Origin: Isoetes taiwanensis
Lineage: Eukaryota; Streptophyta; Lycopodiopsida; Isoetales; Isoetaceae
Assembly (NCBI GenBank): GCA_021234155.1
Contig: JAJEKV010000010.1
Location: 8,038,871-8,102,870, forward strand
DNA length: 64,000 nucleotides
Direction: 5' to 3'
The notes under the pieces: generated by a model
What the model saw: the letters and a program-made list of their open reading frames with translations, nothing else
Told to the model about the DNA's origin: nothing
Databases searched by the model: none
Shown: in pieces, positions 55,141 through 64,000 of the stretch
Position numbering within the stretch: the first letter of the stretch is position 1
Layout: the number at the start of each line of letters is the position of its first letter
Position numbers and translations under genes: made by a program

Positions 55141-55980
55141 GTGTTGCCGGGGGTTTTGTACGTATTAGGTTTAGGTAAGAATTTTATTTCTGTGGCAATA
55201 CTTGTAGATCTTGGTCTTAAGGTCGCATTCATTCTTGAACAATGCAGGATAAAACAGAATGGAAAACTTCTTACTGTAGCACACAGGCGTAATGATTTAT
55301 GGGAACTTTCCATAGATAATAATTTTGCATATGCTATTACAACTTCTAATACCCCTGACAGTACTCTGTGGCACTCTCGTTTTGCACATTCAAATTTTCA
55401 AAGACGTCTAGAAATAGAACGTCTAGCCACTGTACATGGTCTGCACTTACAGAGTCACGCCAATTGGGAGTTTGTAAGTCATGTGCCCTGGGTAAGCAAC
55501 ACTGCCAATCCTTTCCACACTTTGCTATTCGTGCTACCCAAATTCTTGAGTTGGCACATTCTGATGTCTGTGGTCCTTTCCCTTTGTCTTTTGGGGGTTC
55601 TTCTTATTTTCTGTTGTTCACTGATGATTACACACGATATACTTTTGTCTATCTCTTGAAAAAGAAATCAGATGTATTTGATATTTTCAAAGTTTTTTAC
55701 AAACTTGTTGAAACTCAAGTTGGCCTTCCTCTTAAGAGTTTATGCACTGACAATGCCGAGTATAAATCCGAAGTTTTTCAGCCATTTTGCACAGAACATG
55801 GGATTCAACATGAATTTACTGTATCAGAGACGCCACAGCAAAATGGTGTTTCTGAATGAAAGAACCGCAATGTTTTAAATTCCGTAAGATCTATGTTGAT
55901 TCATGCAAATTTGTCAGTGCAGTTTTGGGCTGAAGCTGTTCTTACTGTTGTTTACATTTAAAATCATCTCACTACATCTG
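55141..55980 (+). pseudogene. Copia integrase
   Basis: Two overlapping frames (55141-55659 and 55368-55859) cover the GAG-pre-integrase region (LWHSRFAHSNFQRR) and the integrase zinc region (CKSCALGKQH). The catalytic core shows SDVCGPFPLS, LCTDNAEYKSEVF and, at ETPQQNGVSE followed by TGA, the expected glutamate before the premature stop. Copia order (integrase before RT) is clear. Confidence 0.9.
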
Positions 55981-56640
55981 CACTAAAATCTATTACTCCT
56001 GTTGAGGCTTGGACAGGTATAAAACCATCAGTTTCTCATTTGCGAATCTTTGGATGTATTGCTTATGTACTTGTTTCTCATAAAGATCGCAAGAAACTTG
56101 ACCCTAGAGGTCGAAAGGTTATTTTTATTAGATATTCTGCAGATTCAAAGGATTACAGGTTTTTTGACCCTGAGACACGTAAGGTGTCCATTAGTCATAG
56201 CGCTATCTTTGATGAATCTGCAATGGGTGGGGATGCAAACTCAGTAAATCATTCAGATAGTATTCTAACTGTTTTTCCAGATGATGATTTTACCGGTATA
56301 ACTCCTGATGCTCATACTCTAGTTTTGTATGTTGCTAATAGAAGTGAAAATGTAGAAGCACCCCATGCCAATGTTGATGATTTTGCTGACGTTGATGCTC
56401 TTGACAATTTTGTTGATGAAGTCATTCCAGATAATATTGAGCCTAATCCAGAAAATAGTCTAAGGCACACAACTCAAACTTGAGTTCCTACTCAGAAGAT
56501 CCTTGATTATCATGCCTTGGCTGTTTCTCGTGATCCTGTTACATATGAGCAAGCTATCTCTTCACCAAATCATGAGATGTGGAAAATTGCAATGCAGGAT
56601 GAATATGATTCTTTGCTTTCTAAAGGTACTTGGACTATAA
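55981..56640 (+). pseudogene. Copia integrase C-terminus and linker
   Basis: The frame 56040-56483 reads RIFGCIAYVLVSHKDRKKLD and RYSADSKDYRFFDPETRK, the usual copia segment after the integrase core, then an acidic linker. It continues after a stop with YEQAISSPNHEMWKIAMQDE, the start of the RT region. Confidence 0.85.
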
Positions 56641-57593
56641 TTGAATTACCTTTTGGGAGAAGAGCAATCAAGTGTAAATAAGTTTTTAAGACAAAAATAT
56701 TGGCTGATGGAACTTTTGGTAAGTTTAAAGCTCGATTGGTAGCCAAAGTGTACTCACAAATTGAAGGTGTTGATTATGAAGAAACCTTTTCTCCAGTTGT
56801 GCGTTTGACCACTGTTCGTGCATTGTTAGCATTTGCAGTGCAATTTGACTTGGAAGTTCATCAAATGGATGTAAAGACTGCTTTTCTTAACGGAGATATC
56901 ACAGAAGAGATTTACATGGACCAGCCCAAAGGTTTTGCACTTCCAGGAAAGGAGCAACTGGTTTGTAAGTTGAATCGTTCCCTTTATGGGCTAAAACAAG
57001 CTTCAAGGAAATGGTATGAGAAAATGGATGCTTTTCTTTGTTCCATTAGTTTTCGATCATCTCATGCAGATTCTAATCTTTATAATAGGCATCACGGCAA
57101 GTCATTCATTCTCATTGCACTCTATGTTGATGATAATATTCTCGTTTGTAATGATATTGATCTTCTAATCTCTGTCAAAAAGCAGTTAGTATCAACATTT
57201 AAGATGACTGATCTTGGAAATATCCGTTCTTGTCTTGGCTTCAACATTCAACGTGATCGTTCGAAAGGATGGATGCATTTGAGCCACACAAATGCTATAC
57301 TAGAGGCAGTGGACAAGTTTGGTTTGTCCCAGTGCAAAGTTGTAGCATCGCCTATGGTTGTTAGTCCAAAAAATTTGCATTTGTCTAAGTTGCATTGTCC
57401 CCAAACAGATCAAGAGCATGATGCCATGAAAGATATTCCTTATGCCAGTTTGGTTGGAGCTCTTCAATACTTTGCACATGCTTCTCGCCCATATATTTCA
57501 TTTGCAGCTAATCTTTTGGGTCAATTTATGTCTTCTCCTACAAGGGATTATGTCCTTAACAGGTTATACAGATGCAGATTGGGCAAGTTCTGA
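56641..57593 (+). pseudogene. Copia reverse transcriptase
   Basis: The 297-codon frame (56700-57593) includes ARLVAKVYSQIEGVDYEETF, QMDVKTAFLNGDITEEIYMD, LNRSLYGLKQASRKWYEKMD and the catalytic LYVDDNILVCNDI (about 57121-57160). The RT core is nearly intact. An in-frame stop lies just upstream (near 56680). Confidence 0.92.
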
Positions 57594-57921
57594 TCATCCA
57601 ATGTGATCTAAAAGTGGGAATTGTTTTACCATTGGACAGTCTTTAGTATCATGGACATGTAAGAAACAAAATTGTATTGCAACTTCCACCACAGAAGCTG
57701 AATATGTGCCGGAGTTAGTTTGGTTGCGACGACTTCTTGCAGATTTTGGATTTCCACCATCTCAAAGGACAACTTTATTTTGTGACAATCAGGGTGCTAA
57801 TTCGCTTGCGAAAGATCAAGTGTTGAATTCCAAATCTAAGTACATAGAGATACATAATCATTATGTTCGCGCAGAATTAAAAAGGGCACTGTTAAGATTG
57901 AATATTGTCCTTCATATTTAA
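57594..57921 (+). pseudogene. Copia RNase H
   Basis: It continues in a second frame: SWTCKKQNCIATSTTEAEYV, then LFCDNQGANSLAKDQVLNSK and KYIEIHNHYVRAEL. The TEAEY and CDN motifs of copia RNase H are present. It ends in a shifted frame. Confidence 0.88.
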
Positions 57922-58182
57922 TGCGTACTGATATATTTACAAAAGCACTTCCTGAGAAGCCATTATCTGAGCATAGAATTGCTTTGGGAGTTACACTAGC
58001 TCCCCTATGAGTATAGTCATACTTGGAGGGAGCTCGGGTTTTTTCCTTTTGATTCCCACAAAAGGTTTTTATTACTCGAGCTAGAGATCAATTGCAGGGG
58101 GGACACATCTTGCAGCATTATGCATTCGATCTCACCCTCGAAGGTACATGCTACTTATTTTGTTTTACAAAGAGACAAAGAT

Positions 58183-58193
58183 TGTAGGGGGGA
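58183..58193 (+). other. Polypurine tract of the copia element
   Basis: TGTAGGGGGGA directly precedes the 3' LTR start TGTTGG. Confidence 0.85.
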
Positions 58194-58434
58194 TGTTGGA
58201 ATGTATTTATAATACACCTATACAATCTTAGCTTTTGTCTATTGATAGTTCATTGTCTATTGATACTCATAGAGCTAAAAGGGTCTTTGCTTATTAGCCC
58301 TTCATTATTGTATATAAGAACATGTACTCTTCATAAATAATACATTCACTTTAGGATTAACTTGTGTTCTCTCTCTCTCTCATTCTTTCTGTCTTGCTGC
58401 GTTACTTTATTCCTTGCATGTTATATTTCTAACA
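58194..58434 (+). repeat. Copia 3' LTR
   Basis: 241 bp, intact, TGTTGGAATG...TTTCTAACA, followed by the target duplication CTTGT (58435-58439). It supplies the empty-site sequence (TACATTCACTTTAGG) that proves the CACTA insertion. Confidence 0.93.
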
Positions 58435-58680
58435 CTTGTAAGACAAAAACTAGAAGGGATTATAACGTATGGGGTATTACTTATGAAATTGCACATCTCA
58501 AAGAACTCATGAAAACATTGTTGAATTAGGTTGATGCAGGCCTTTCATTTGTCAAATCTTGTATGTTTCTATCTATTTTCCAAGCCTTACAAGCAAGGGC
58601 ATGTCTATCTGGATATTCTTCAATTTGGAATGGTCATTATATTCTTTGCCTTATATTTCATTGTTATATTTTTCTATGCA
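58435..58680 (+). repeat. Host-derived tandem unit B, left part
   Basis: It matches unit A from TATGAAATTGCACATCTCAA onward and shows the sequence without the Helitron end (GGGGTATTACTTATG). It is interrupted at 58681 by a foldback element and resumes at 60404. Confidence 0.75.
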
Positions 58681-59501
58681 GATGAAAGCCTCAAATGAAT
58701 TCTAGTTTTTTTCTGGTTTGAATTCTAAAATTTTTGTGACACTGGGGGGGGGTGTCCCTAAGGCCCCGAAGGGGCCAAAAAATTTTTTTTGCAACACAAA
58801 CCATTAACATCCAACATATTAAAAATAAATCCCCCAACACATAACAACCAACACATAACAACCATTGACATTAACAACCAACACATAACTACCATTGACA
58901 TTAATTAACACAACCATTGGGTCCAACACATTTAAATTAAAATCCCCCTTAAACCCCCTTTGGTTTGGGTGCATATTCACACGGGGGTAACTCCGGGCAA
59001 CGAGAGCTGTTGGATAGGCATATTCACCCCTTATTCCTTAATCTACACCGTACGTAAAGTTCCTCGTTTGTGGGGTATGCAAGTACAAAATTTGCTATAC
59101 TGTATAATAAGATTCGCAAAATACTATAAGATTTCAAGCGGAATACTACATGGTGTTGATTTCGTACATGCAAAATACAATTATGAGGGCTCTCGGTGCC
59201 CTACGTCACCCCCCGTGTGAATATGCACCCAAACCAAAGGGGGTTTAAGGGGAATTTTAATTTAAATGTGTTGGACCCAATGGTTGTGTTAATTAATGTC
59301 AATGGTAGTTATGTGTTGTCAATGGTTGTTATGTGTTGGTTGTTATATGTTGGGGGATTTAATTTTTATATGTTGGATGTTAATGATTTGTGTTGCAAAA
59401 AAAAAATTTTGGCCCCTTCGGGGCCTTAGGGACACCCCAGTGTGACAAAAAATTTAGAATTCAAACCAGAAAAAAACTAGAATTCATTTGAGGCTTTCAT
59501 C
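58681..59501. mobile_element. Large foldback element, ~820 bp, with nested inverted repeats
   Basis: The outer ends GATGAAAGCCTCAAATGAAT and ATTCATTTGAGGCTTTCATC are perfect inverted repeats. The arms continue inward with GGTGTCCCTAAGGCCCCGAA and its complement and with AACACATTTAAAT blocks, ~250-300 bp per arm. The core (58930-59300) is the same family as 21981-22418, in opposite orientation. No protein and no clear target duplication. It may be one long-armed element or two nested ones. Confidence 0.75.
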
Positions 59502-60065
59502 ACCTGTAGCTTTTGAATTTCATCACAATAAAACAAATAGAACATAAGTAAAAGTTACCATAAAGATAGAGCAGATTGATCCCATTATTCTAAAAGTCAT
59601 AAAGTTTGCAACACCCATACACAAACATTTTTCAACTAGAATTTAACAGCAGTCTTTAGCCTCCATGGATTCTTGTGGTGAGAAACCAAAGTGGGAAACT
59701 TTTTTGCTTGTTAGCACAAGGATCTAGAAGCCTTGGAATTTGCTTAATAACTGCCTCAAAATCTAAAAATGCATGGTAATTTTTTGCAAGCTTCATTCGG
59801 AATGAGCCATAAAACAATATCCAATAGCGTAATCCTGTATTAATCAGCTGGTAGGATGTGAAAGCCTACCAAACCCGGCCGAAAAATTGCTGTTTTAGCA
59901 TAGATAACTTAACCAAACATATCCATATCATACACTATCAAAAAGATCTCGGAGAGAGCTTTCCAACGCAATAAAAATCATCTGAAACAGAGCTCTGGAT
60001 CAAAAGTTATGATAAGAAATGTGTTGTCGGCGGGGAAACTGCACTACATGCGCCCTTCAAGCCCT
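59502..60065. other. Unassigned insertion in unit B
   Basis: Absent from unit A. No gene or terminal motif is recognised. Confidence 0.35.
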
Positions 60066-60250
60066 TCATGTGCCCATTATGCACCACACACACAAAAAAA
60101 GAGGGCTTTTATTGTGAGCCATTGGTTGTTGACCATTATGCACCACACGCACAAAAAAGGGGCTTTTGTTGTGAGCCATTGGTTGTTGACCATTATGCAC
60201 CACACGCACAAAAAAAAGGGCTTTTGTTGTGAGCCATTGGTTGTTGACCA
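60066..60250 (+). repeat. 59 bp minisatellite, three copies
   Basis: The unit CCATTATGCACCACAC...GTGAGCCATTGGTTGTTGA is repeated three times with small length changes in the A-run. Its open translation on either strand is a by-product of the repeat. Confidence 0.92.
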
Positions 60251-60403
60251 TTGAAAAAAAAGGCTAAAATCAATGGCTCAGAAATGGTGCACTCTAGATG
60301 TACGCATTAGTACATCCATTTGAATACATCACGAAATCATAGGAAAACCTTAGTGAAAAGCGTACAAAAACACAAAGAAAACCCCCTGTTATTATGCTAC
60401 ATA

Positions 60404-61340
60404 TTCAAGAGGAGCTGACTATCTATCTCTCATTGTTGCTCCGTTACTCAGGTTAATTTATTGTTTCTTTATGTTTTGTTCTAATTTTTGAGATTTAGAA
60501 ATCTAGATCTGTAAAGCAAATAGTTATTCTAATATCCTCGTATGTGGATAAACTTGAAAATTGAGATTGTTATTCTTTGGTGCAATAGAAAGCAATAGCA
60601 TCGAATATTATGGAGCATATTTAGCCATATACTGTTGTAACCCCAAGTCAATATGTTCAGCTTCACAGAGCTTTTGGTTAAGAGCCAAATTATAGATATC
60701 TTTTTTCTTTTTTCATGTGTTTTTCTATTTTTCCTTCTTCCTCCCTTTTGTACCACTTCTGCAATGAAAAGAAATCATGGGGTCCTCAAACTCTGGCTCC
60801 AAAGACGGCCTTGCAGTAAGATCATCTAGGTTTAGCATTTTTGTCCTTTGTATATCATGGCATCTTCTAACTGCTCAGTCCTTAACATATGCAAAATGAT
60901 AGTAGCTTTCTGTAGTAGACTGAGTACTATTCGAATAAATTCGACTGCTTGAATGATGCATCCTCCACCAGACTATGCTAGTATTCTACAATTCACAATA
61001 TTACAGCAATTGTCGGGGCTAGAGTATTGGGATTACCTTCCAACATTGCTTTTCTTACACAGTACTAACTAAAAATGGTAGTGATTGATTGTCTTCATTT
61101 TTACAATGTACTTTAAATGTTTCTACAGGTGTCTGGGAATTACATCAGGTATATATCTAGTTGTAGTAACTAGGCTGTTGCAGTTGATGTTAAACTTGCT
61201 CAGTGCCCTGTTATAGAATGCTGATATTGCACTATAGCCAAGAAAAAGACTGACTTTGCCCCAGATTGAGTGTGAAAGAGCCTTTAGCAACTATTGGAGG
61301 TTCATTCCCATAGCCAAGGTAAAGGCGAAGAAAGAAAACA
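60404..61340 (+). repeat. Host-derived tandem unit B, right part
   Basis: It aligns with 27770-28710 of unit A (AAGAGGAGCTGACT, GTTGTAACCCCAAGTCAATA, ATTGTCGGGGCTAGAGTATT). It includes the exon-like segment reading ECERAFSNYW at 61255-61300 and its GTAAAG donor. After about 61340 the two units diverge. Confidence 0.78.
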
Positions 61341-62117
61341 AAGAGCCTACAAGGTGATGCTCGAGTTATGCATTGCTGGAGCTGAGCATTTTGGAGGATG
61401 TATCTTGTTTGGCGACAAGACACTGAGGTTTTTTCCAAAAGACTTTACATTGGAAGAATCAAGGTCTTGCGACGTGATTTATTTTTTTGTTTTTTGAGCC
61501 TTCCTATGCGTTCGTTTCTTTTGAATCAGAATGTCGAATTCACAACTACCCAAATGTATATGCTTTAGATTCGTGCTTGTGGTTATGCAAAGCACGTCAG
61601 TTTAATTTCTTACAATGGTCCAATCTGAATGTACTCCCTTAGCTGCAAAATTCCTCCATTGGATTGTGCCTTGTTGGCATTTTAGCCATCTGGGACTTTG
61701 AGGACATTGCAGAACTAAAACTTCACTACATGCAATTGCACACTCTAATCAGGTGCATCCTTTATCCAAACATGCTTCCAATCTTGTCAATAACTGATGT
61801 TATAGGCTTTCTGACGAGTTGCATTCATTTGTTAACCACGTGTGCCGCAGTCATGATTTGTGCAAAACAATTCTATGTTGTTAGGTAGACTGCCATGATT
61901 TCTGTCTATAAGTATATATTGTACCAACAAAATTCACATTTGTGAGCATTTTGTATGCATGTAGCATGCTTCTAGCCATAAATAGAAGCAAATGGTTTTA
62001 TGATTGGAAGTGGAATCCTGTTGCTGATTCCATGGTTTAACTTATGCTCTATGTTGAACTAGCAAAATGGCATATATCCTACTCATTGCCCGGTGCATTT
62101 GGGGGAATTATGGACCA
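61341..62117. other. Unassigned sequence right of unit B
   Basis: An open stretch at 61355-61497 reads AGAEHFGGCILFGDKTLRFF and could be another exon of the host gene; the family is not recognised. The rest is AT-rich without motifs. Confidence 0.3.
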
Positions 62118-62180
62118 CAAAAACGTTTACGGTTAATGAAAACATTTACGATTAATGAAAACGTTTACAGTTAATGAAAT
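62118..62180 (+). repeat. 19-20 bp triplet repeat
   Basis: AAAACGTTTACGGTTAATG occurs three times in tandem with one or two changes per copy. Confidence 0.85.
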
Positions 62181-64000
62181 AGTGCTTTCAAATGTTATGA
62201 ACCAAAATTTTAGTACCAAAACTTTCGATTTGTATTCCCATCAAACCATCAAAGTACACAAAACAAGTATTGCCTCTCACATCAAACTTTCACATGAAAG
62301 CCACGTATACAGATAACAAGACGATAACACAAGATAACCATGTACACACGTATGCTCTGTCAGCTATCGAACAGCCTCCACAAGCTTCCACGTGTTAGTA
62401 ACATGCATAAGAGTTATCCAGTAGTGTCAACACGAAGCAATGACTGACGGACTACAATTACACACATATAGAATCCACCACACACACCATTGCATCTGCC
62501 AAGCAGACACATCCCACCATATCTAGACAGTACGTCGTCTAGAATCCCCGCGCTGGTGGATCTCGTGTAAGGAAAGAACTGCAAGCAACAATAGAACCTA
62601 GGCCACTAGACTGCAAGGGGGATTCACATAGTTTTGGCCGTACAAACCATGTGAGTGACCGTACATATACTCGTACCTAGGGGTAGCTTTTTGGGGTTTT
62701 AAGGGCAATTTTAGTACTGTATGTGGCTGGAAACGGGGTTTCTGAAAAAATTCAAATGCGTATACAAGGTGGCATATCCCCTATACAATAGGTGCACCCC
62801 CCGGGCTAGACTGTTGACTACGTCCATCACAGTCCCATACCAGCGATAGATTTCATCTCACTAGCACCATAGGTTCCTATCAAGATAAGCCTCGCTCATC
62901 TACATACATGCTTGCAGAAACTCCCTTGGGCAAGCACTCACCGTGCTTACCCCAGTATCATCAAGATACATACTGAGCATAACTCAGTAATAGGGGTCTT
63001 GCTTTTACTAGATTGTTGATGTAAATATAGTGTCATCCCATACCAACCATATCACATTGCACTAGTACTCACAAGCATCCAACAGGCCAGCACTAGCTAT
63101 TATGAAGCCAGAGCCGTGTAGCAGGTTGGTCTCTAAGCTATGTCAGCAACTGTTGACCATAGCTAATGCTAGCACTTGTAAAGTGTAGCCCAACCCATAG
63201 TTCAAGAATTATCTCGAACTATTGCCACAAGGCTCCTTTATTTCCACGAGGTTAGAGTAAAGCTTCATTAGTTTTATCAGGTACCGTGGATACCTCCTTT
63301 CTGAACTCAGCCCGCTGGCTTCTCCTCTCTCCTTCCGTTCAGCTTTTGCCTTCCCGGCTTGTCTACTGTAACCAATCTCCTTCTATTCTGTCTACCCTGT
63401 AATAGCCTGGCTCTTTCTGATCCGAGACCCTACCAATCGTTGGCTAGACCATGTGGCACTACCCCAGCAGGCAGGTGATCCTGTCGGATCTGTAATTCGG
63501 CCTGCAGCTCCCAGATCCAGCTGCTAGGCCGCTGCCTCAGAGTTTTTCCAATATGCCACAGGCGGTTTAGCTGTTTCTGCCAAGGGCAGGTCCGACCGCT
63601 GTCGACGCACCATCCAGCAGTTTCCTGCTGTTACAGACCTGTGGCTCAGCCACGATGGTGGCTCCCCCGATTAAGGGGTGCTCACCCTTTCACAATCAAT
63701 GGCTTTTTAAAACCATTAAACATATTTCCAAATATTATAACCTTAAAAGTCATCTAACCCCTAAATGACCCAATGGTATTTTACCATTTAAACATTGCCC
63801 CTCCCTTACATTATTTTCATAACGTACTTAGGGCAACCACACAATTATATCAAGCATCTATAAATAGTTGCGCCCCTAGTCTAAGATCTACCAATTGCAC
63901 CATACCCTAGACTAGAGAATAACATGCGACCCTAACTCTAATGCCAACCGCATTAATTCATTATTGTTAGCCCTTGATAACATGCATGTAAATTATATAA
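62181..64000. other. Non-coding, LTR-like sequence to the window end
   Basis: No protein frame is supported. The composition resembles the LTR-like region at 23299-24640, and short matches around 63497-63520 (AATTCGGCCTGCAGCT against AATTCGGCCTACAGCT) suggest a related gypsy LTR. Ends and target duplications are not visible. Confidence 0.3.

Larger units (their letters stand above)
29201..58434 (+). mobile_element. Ty1/copia retrotransposon, split by a 24.5 kb CACTA insertion
   Basis: LTRs of ~241 bp (TGTTGG...TAACA) lie at 29201-29354 plus 53907-53994 and at 58194-58434. The 5 bp target duplication CTTGT is at 29196-29200 and 58435-58439. The CACTA element sits inside the 5' LTR. Without it, the copia element is ~4.7 kb. 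The primer site is at 53995 and the domains run gag, protease, integrase, RT, RNase H, the copia order. Several stops and a missing gag N-terminus mark it as dead. Confidence 0.93.

Noticed and set aside
60009-60254. An open frame with repeated peptide units
   Set aside because: It is the translation of a 59 bp minisatellite, open on both strands. There is no start context or codon signal.
1-64000. tRNA, rRNA or other structured RNA genes
   Set aside because: None was found by eye. The tRNA-like matches are retroelement primer sites only.

Overview
The window is nuclear DNA from a land plant with a large, repeat-rich genome. The evidence is plant-type Ty3/gypsy and Ty1/copia elements primed by an initiator-tRNA(Met)-type site, a CACTA element carrying exons of the plant gene VPS33, a plant-type Helitron end, foldback elements and a LINE tail. 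I cannot narrow the species further. I see no complete host gene, rRNA, tRNA or CRISPR array. Almost everything is transposon inserted into transposon.

Layout, left to right. 1-1913: the right end of one LTR and a 5' internal fragment of a Ty3/gypsy family called here the H3 element. 2043-13113: a complete minus-strand Ty3/gypsy element with two ~590 bp LTRs and the target duplication ATTTC, inserted into a non-coding repeat unit (1914-2042 plus 13114 onward). That unit recurs at 18614-21970. 16714-17468: exon-like sequence of an unrecognised gene. 21981-22418: a foldback element. 22593-25920: remnants of minus-strand gypsy elements. 25899-27200: a broken, intron-containing gene for an HUH endonuclease of Replitron type. 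27573-27600: a Helitron 3' end. 27601-29200 and 58435-61340: two tandem units of unrecognised host sequence, separated by the nest described next.

The nest at 29201-58434 can be ordered in time. A ~4.7 kb Ty1/copia element (target duplication CTTGT) was split in its 5' LTR by a 24.5 kb CACTA element (29355-53903, target duplication ATT). That CACTA carries VPS33 exons, one of them (52 bp) amplified five times in an ~860 bp AT-rich tandem array. A 13.1 kb Ty3/gypsy chromovirus (29644-42785, target duplication ATATA, two nearly identical LTRs) then entered the CACTA.

The most interesting content is in that youngest element. Between its primer-binding site and gag it carries a reading frame that starts with a histone H3 tail (MARTKQT, then RK) and ends with an H3 histone fold ([22 protein letters not shown]). 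The two are separated by a long basic, acidic and proline-rich insert. A second copy (990-1914) has the insert and the start of the fold in one open frame. The same element ends its integrase with a chromodomain, the module that reads methylated H3 tails, so one transposon appears to encode both an H3-like protein and an H3-tail reader. It also carries a second unrecognised cargo frame with its own TATA box and a duplicated GC-rich hairpin.

Caution on frames: repeated copies in the left ~22 kb differ mainly at CAG/CTG sites and by small indels, which looks like consensus error at methylated CHG sites. Many of the apparent frameshifts may therefore not be biological.
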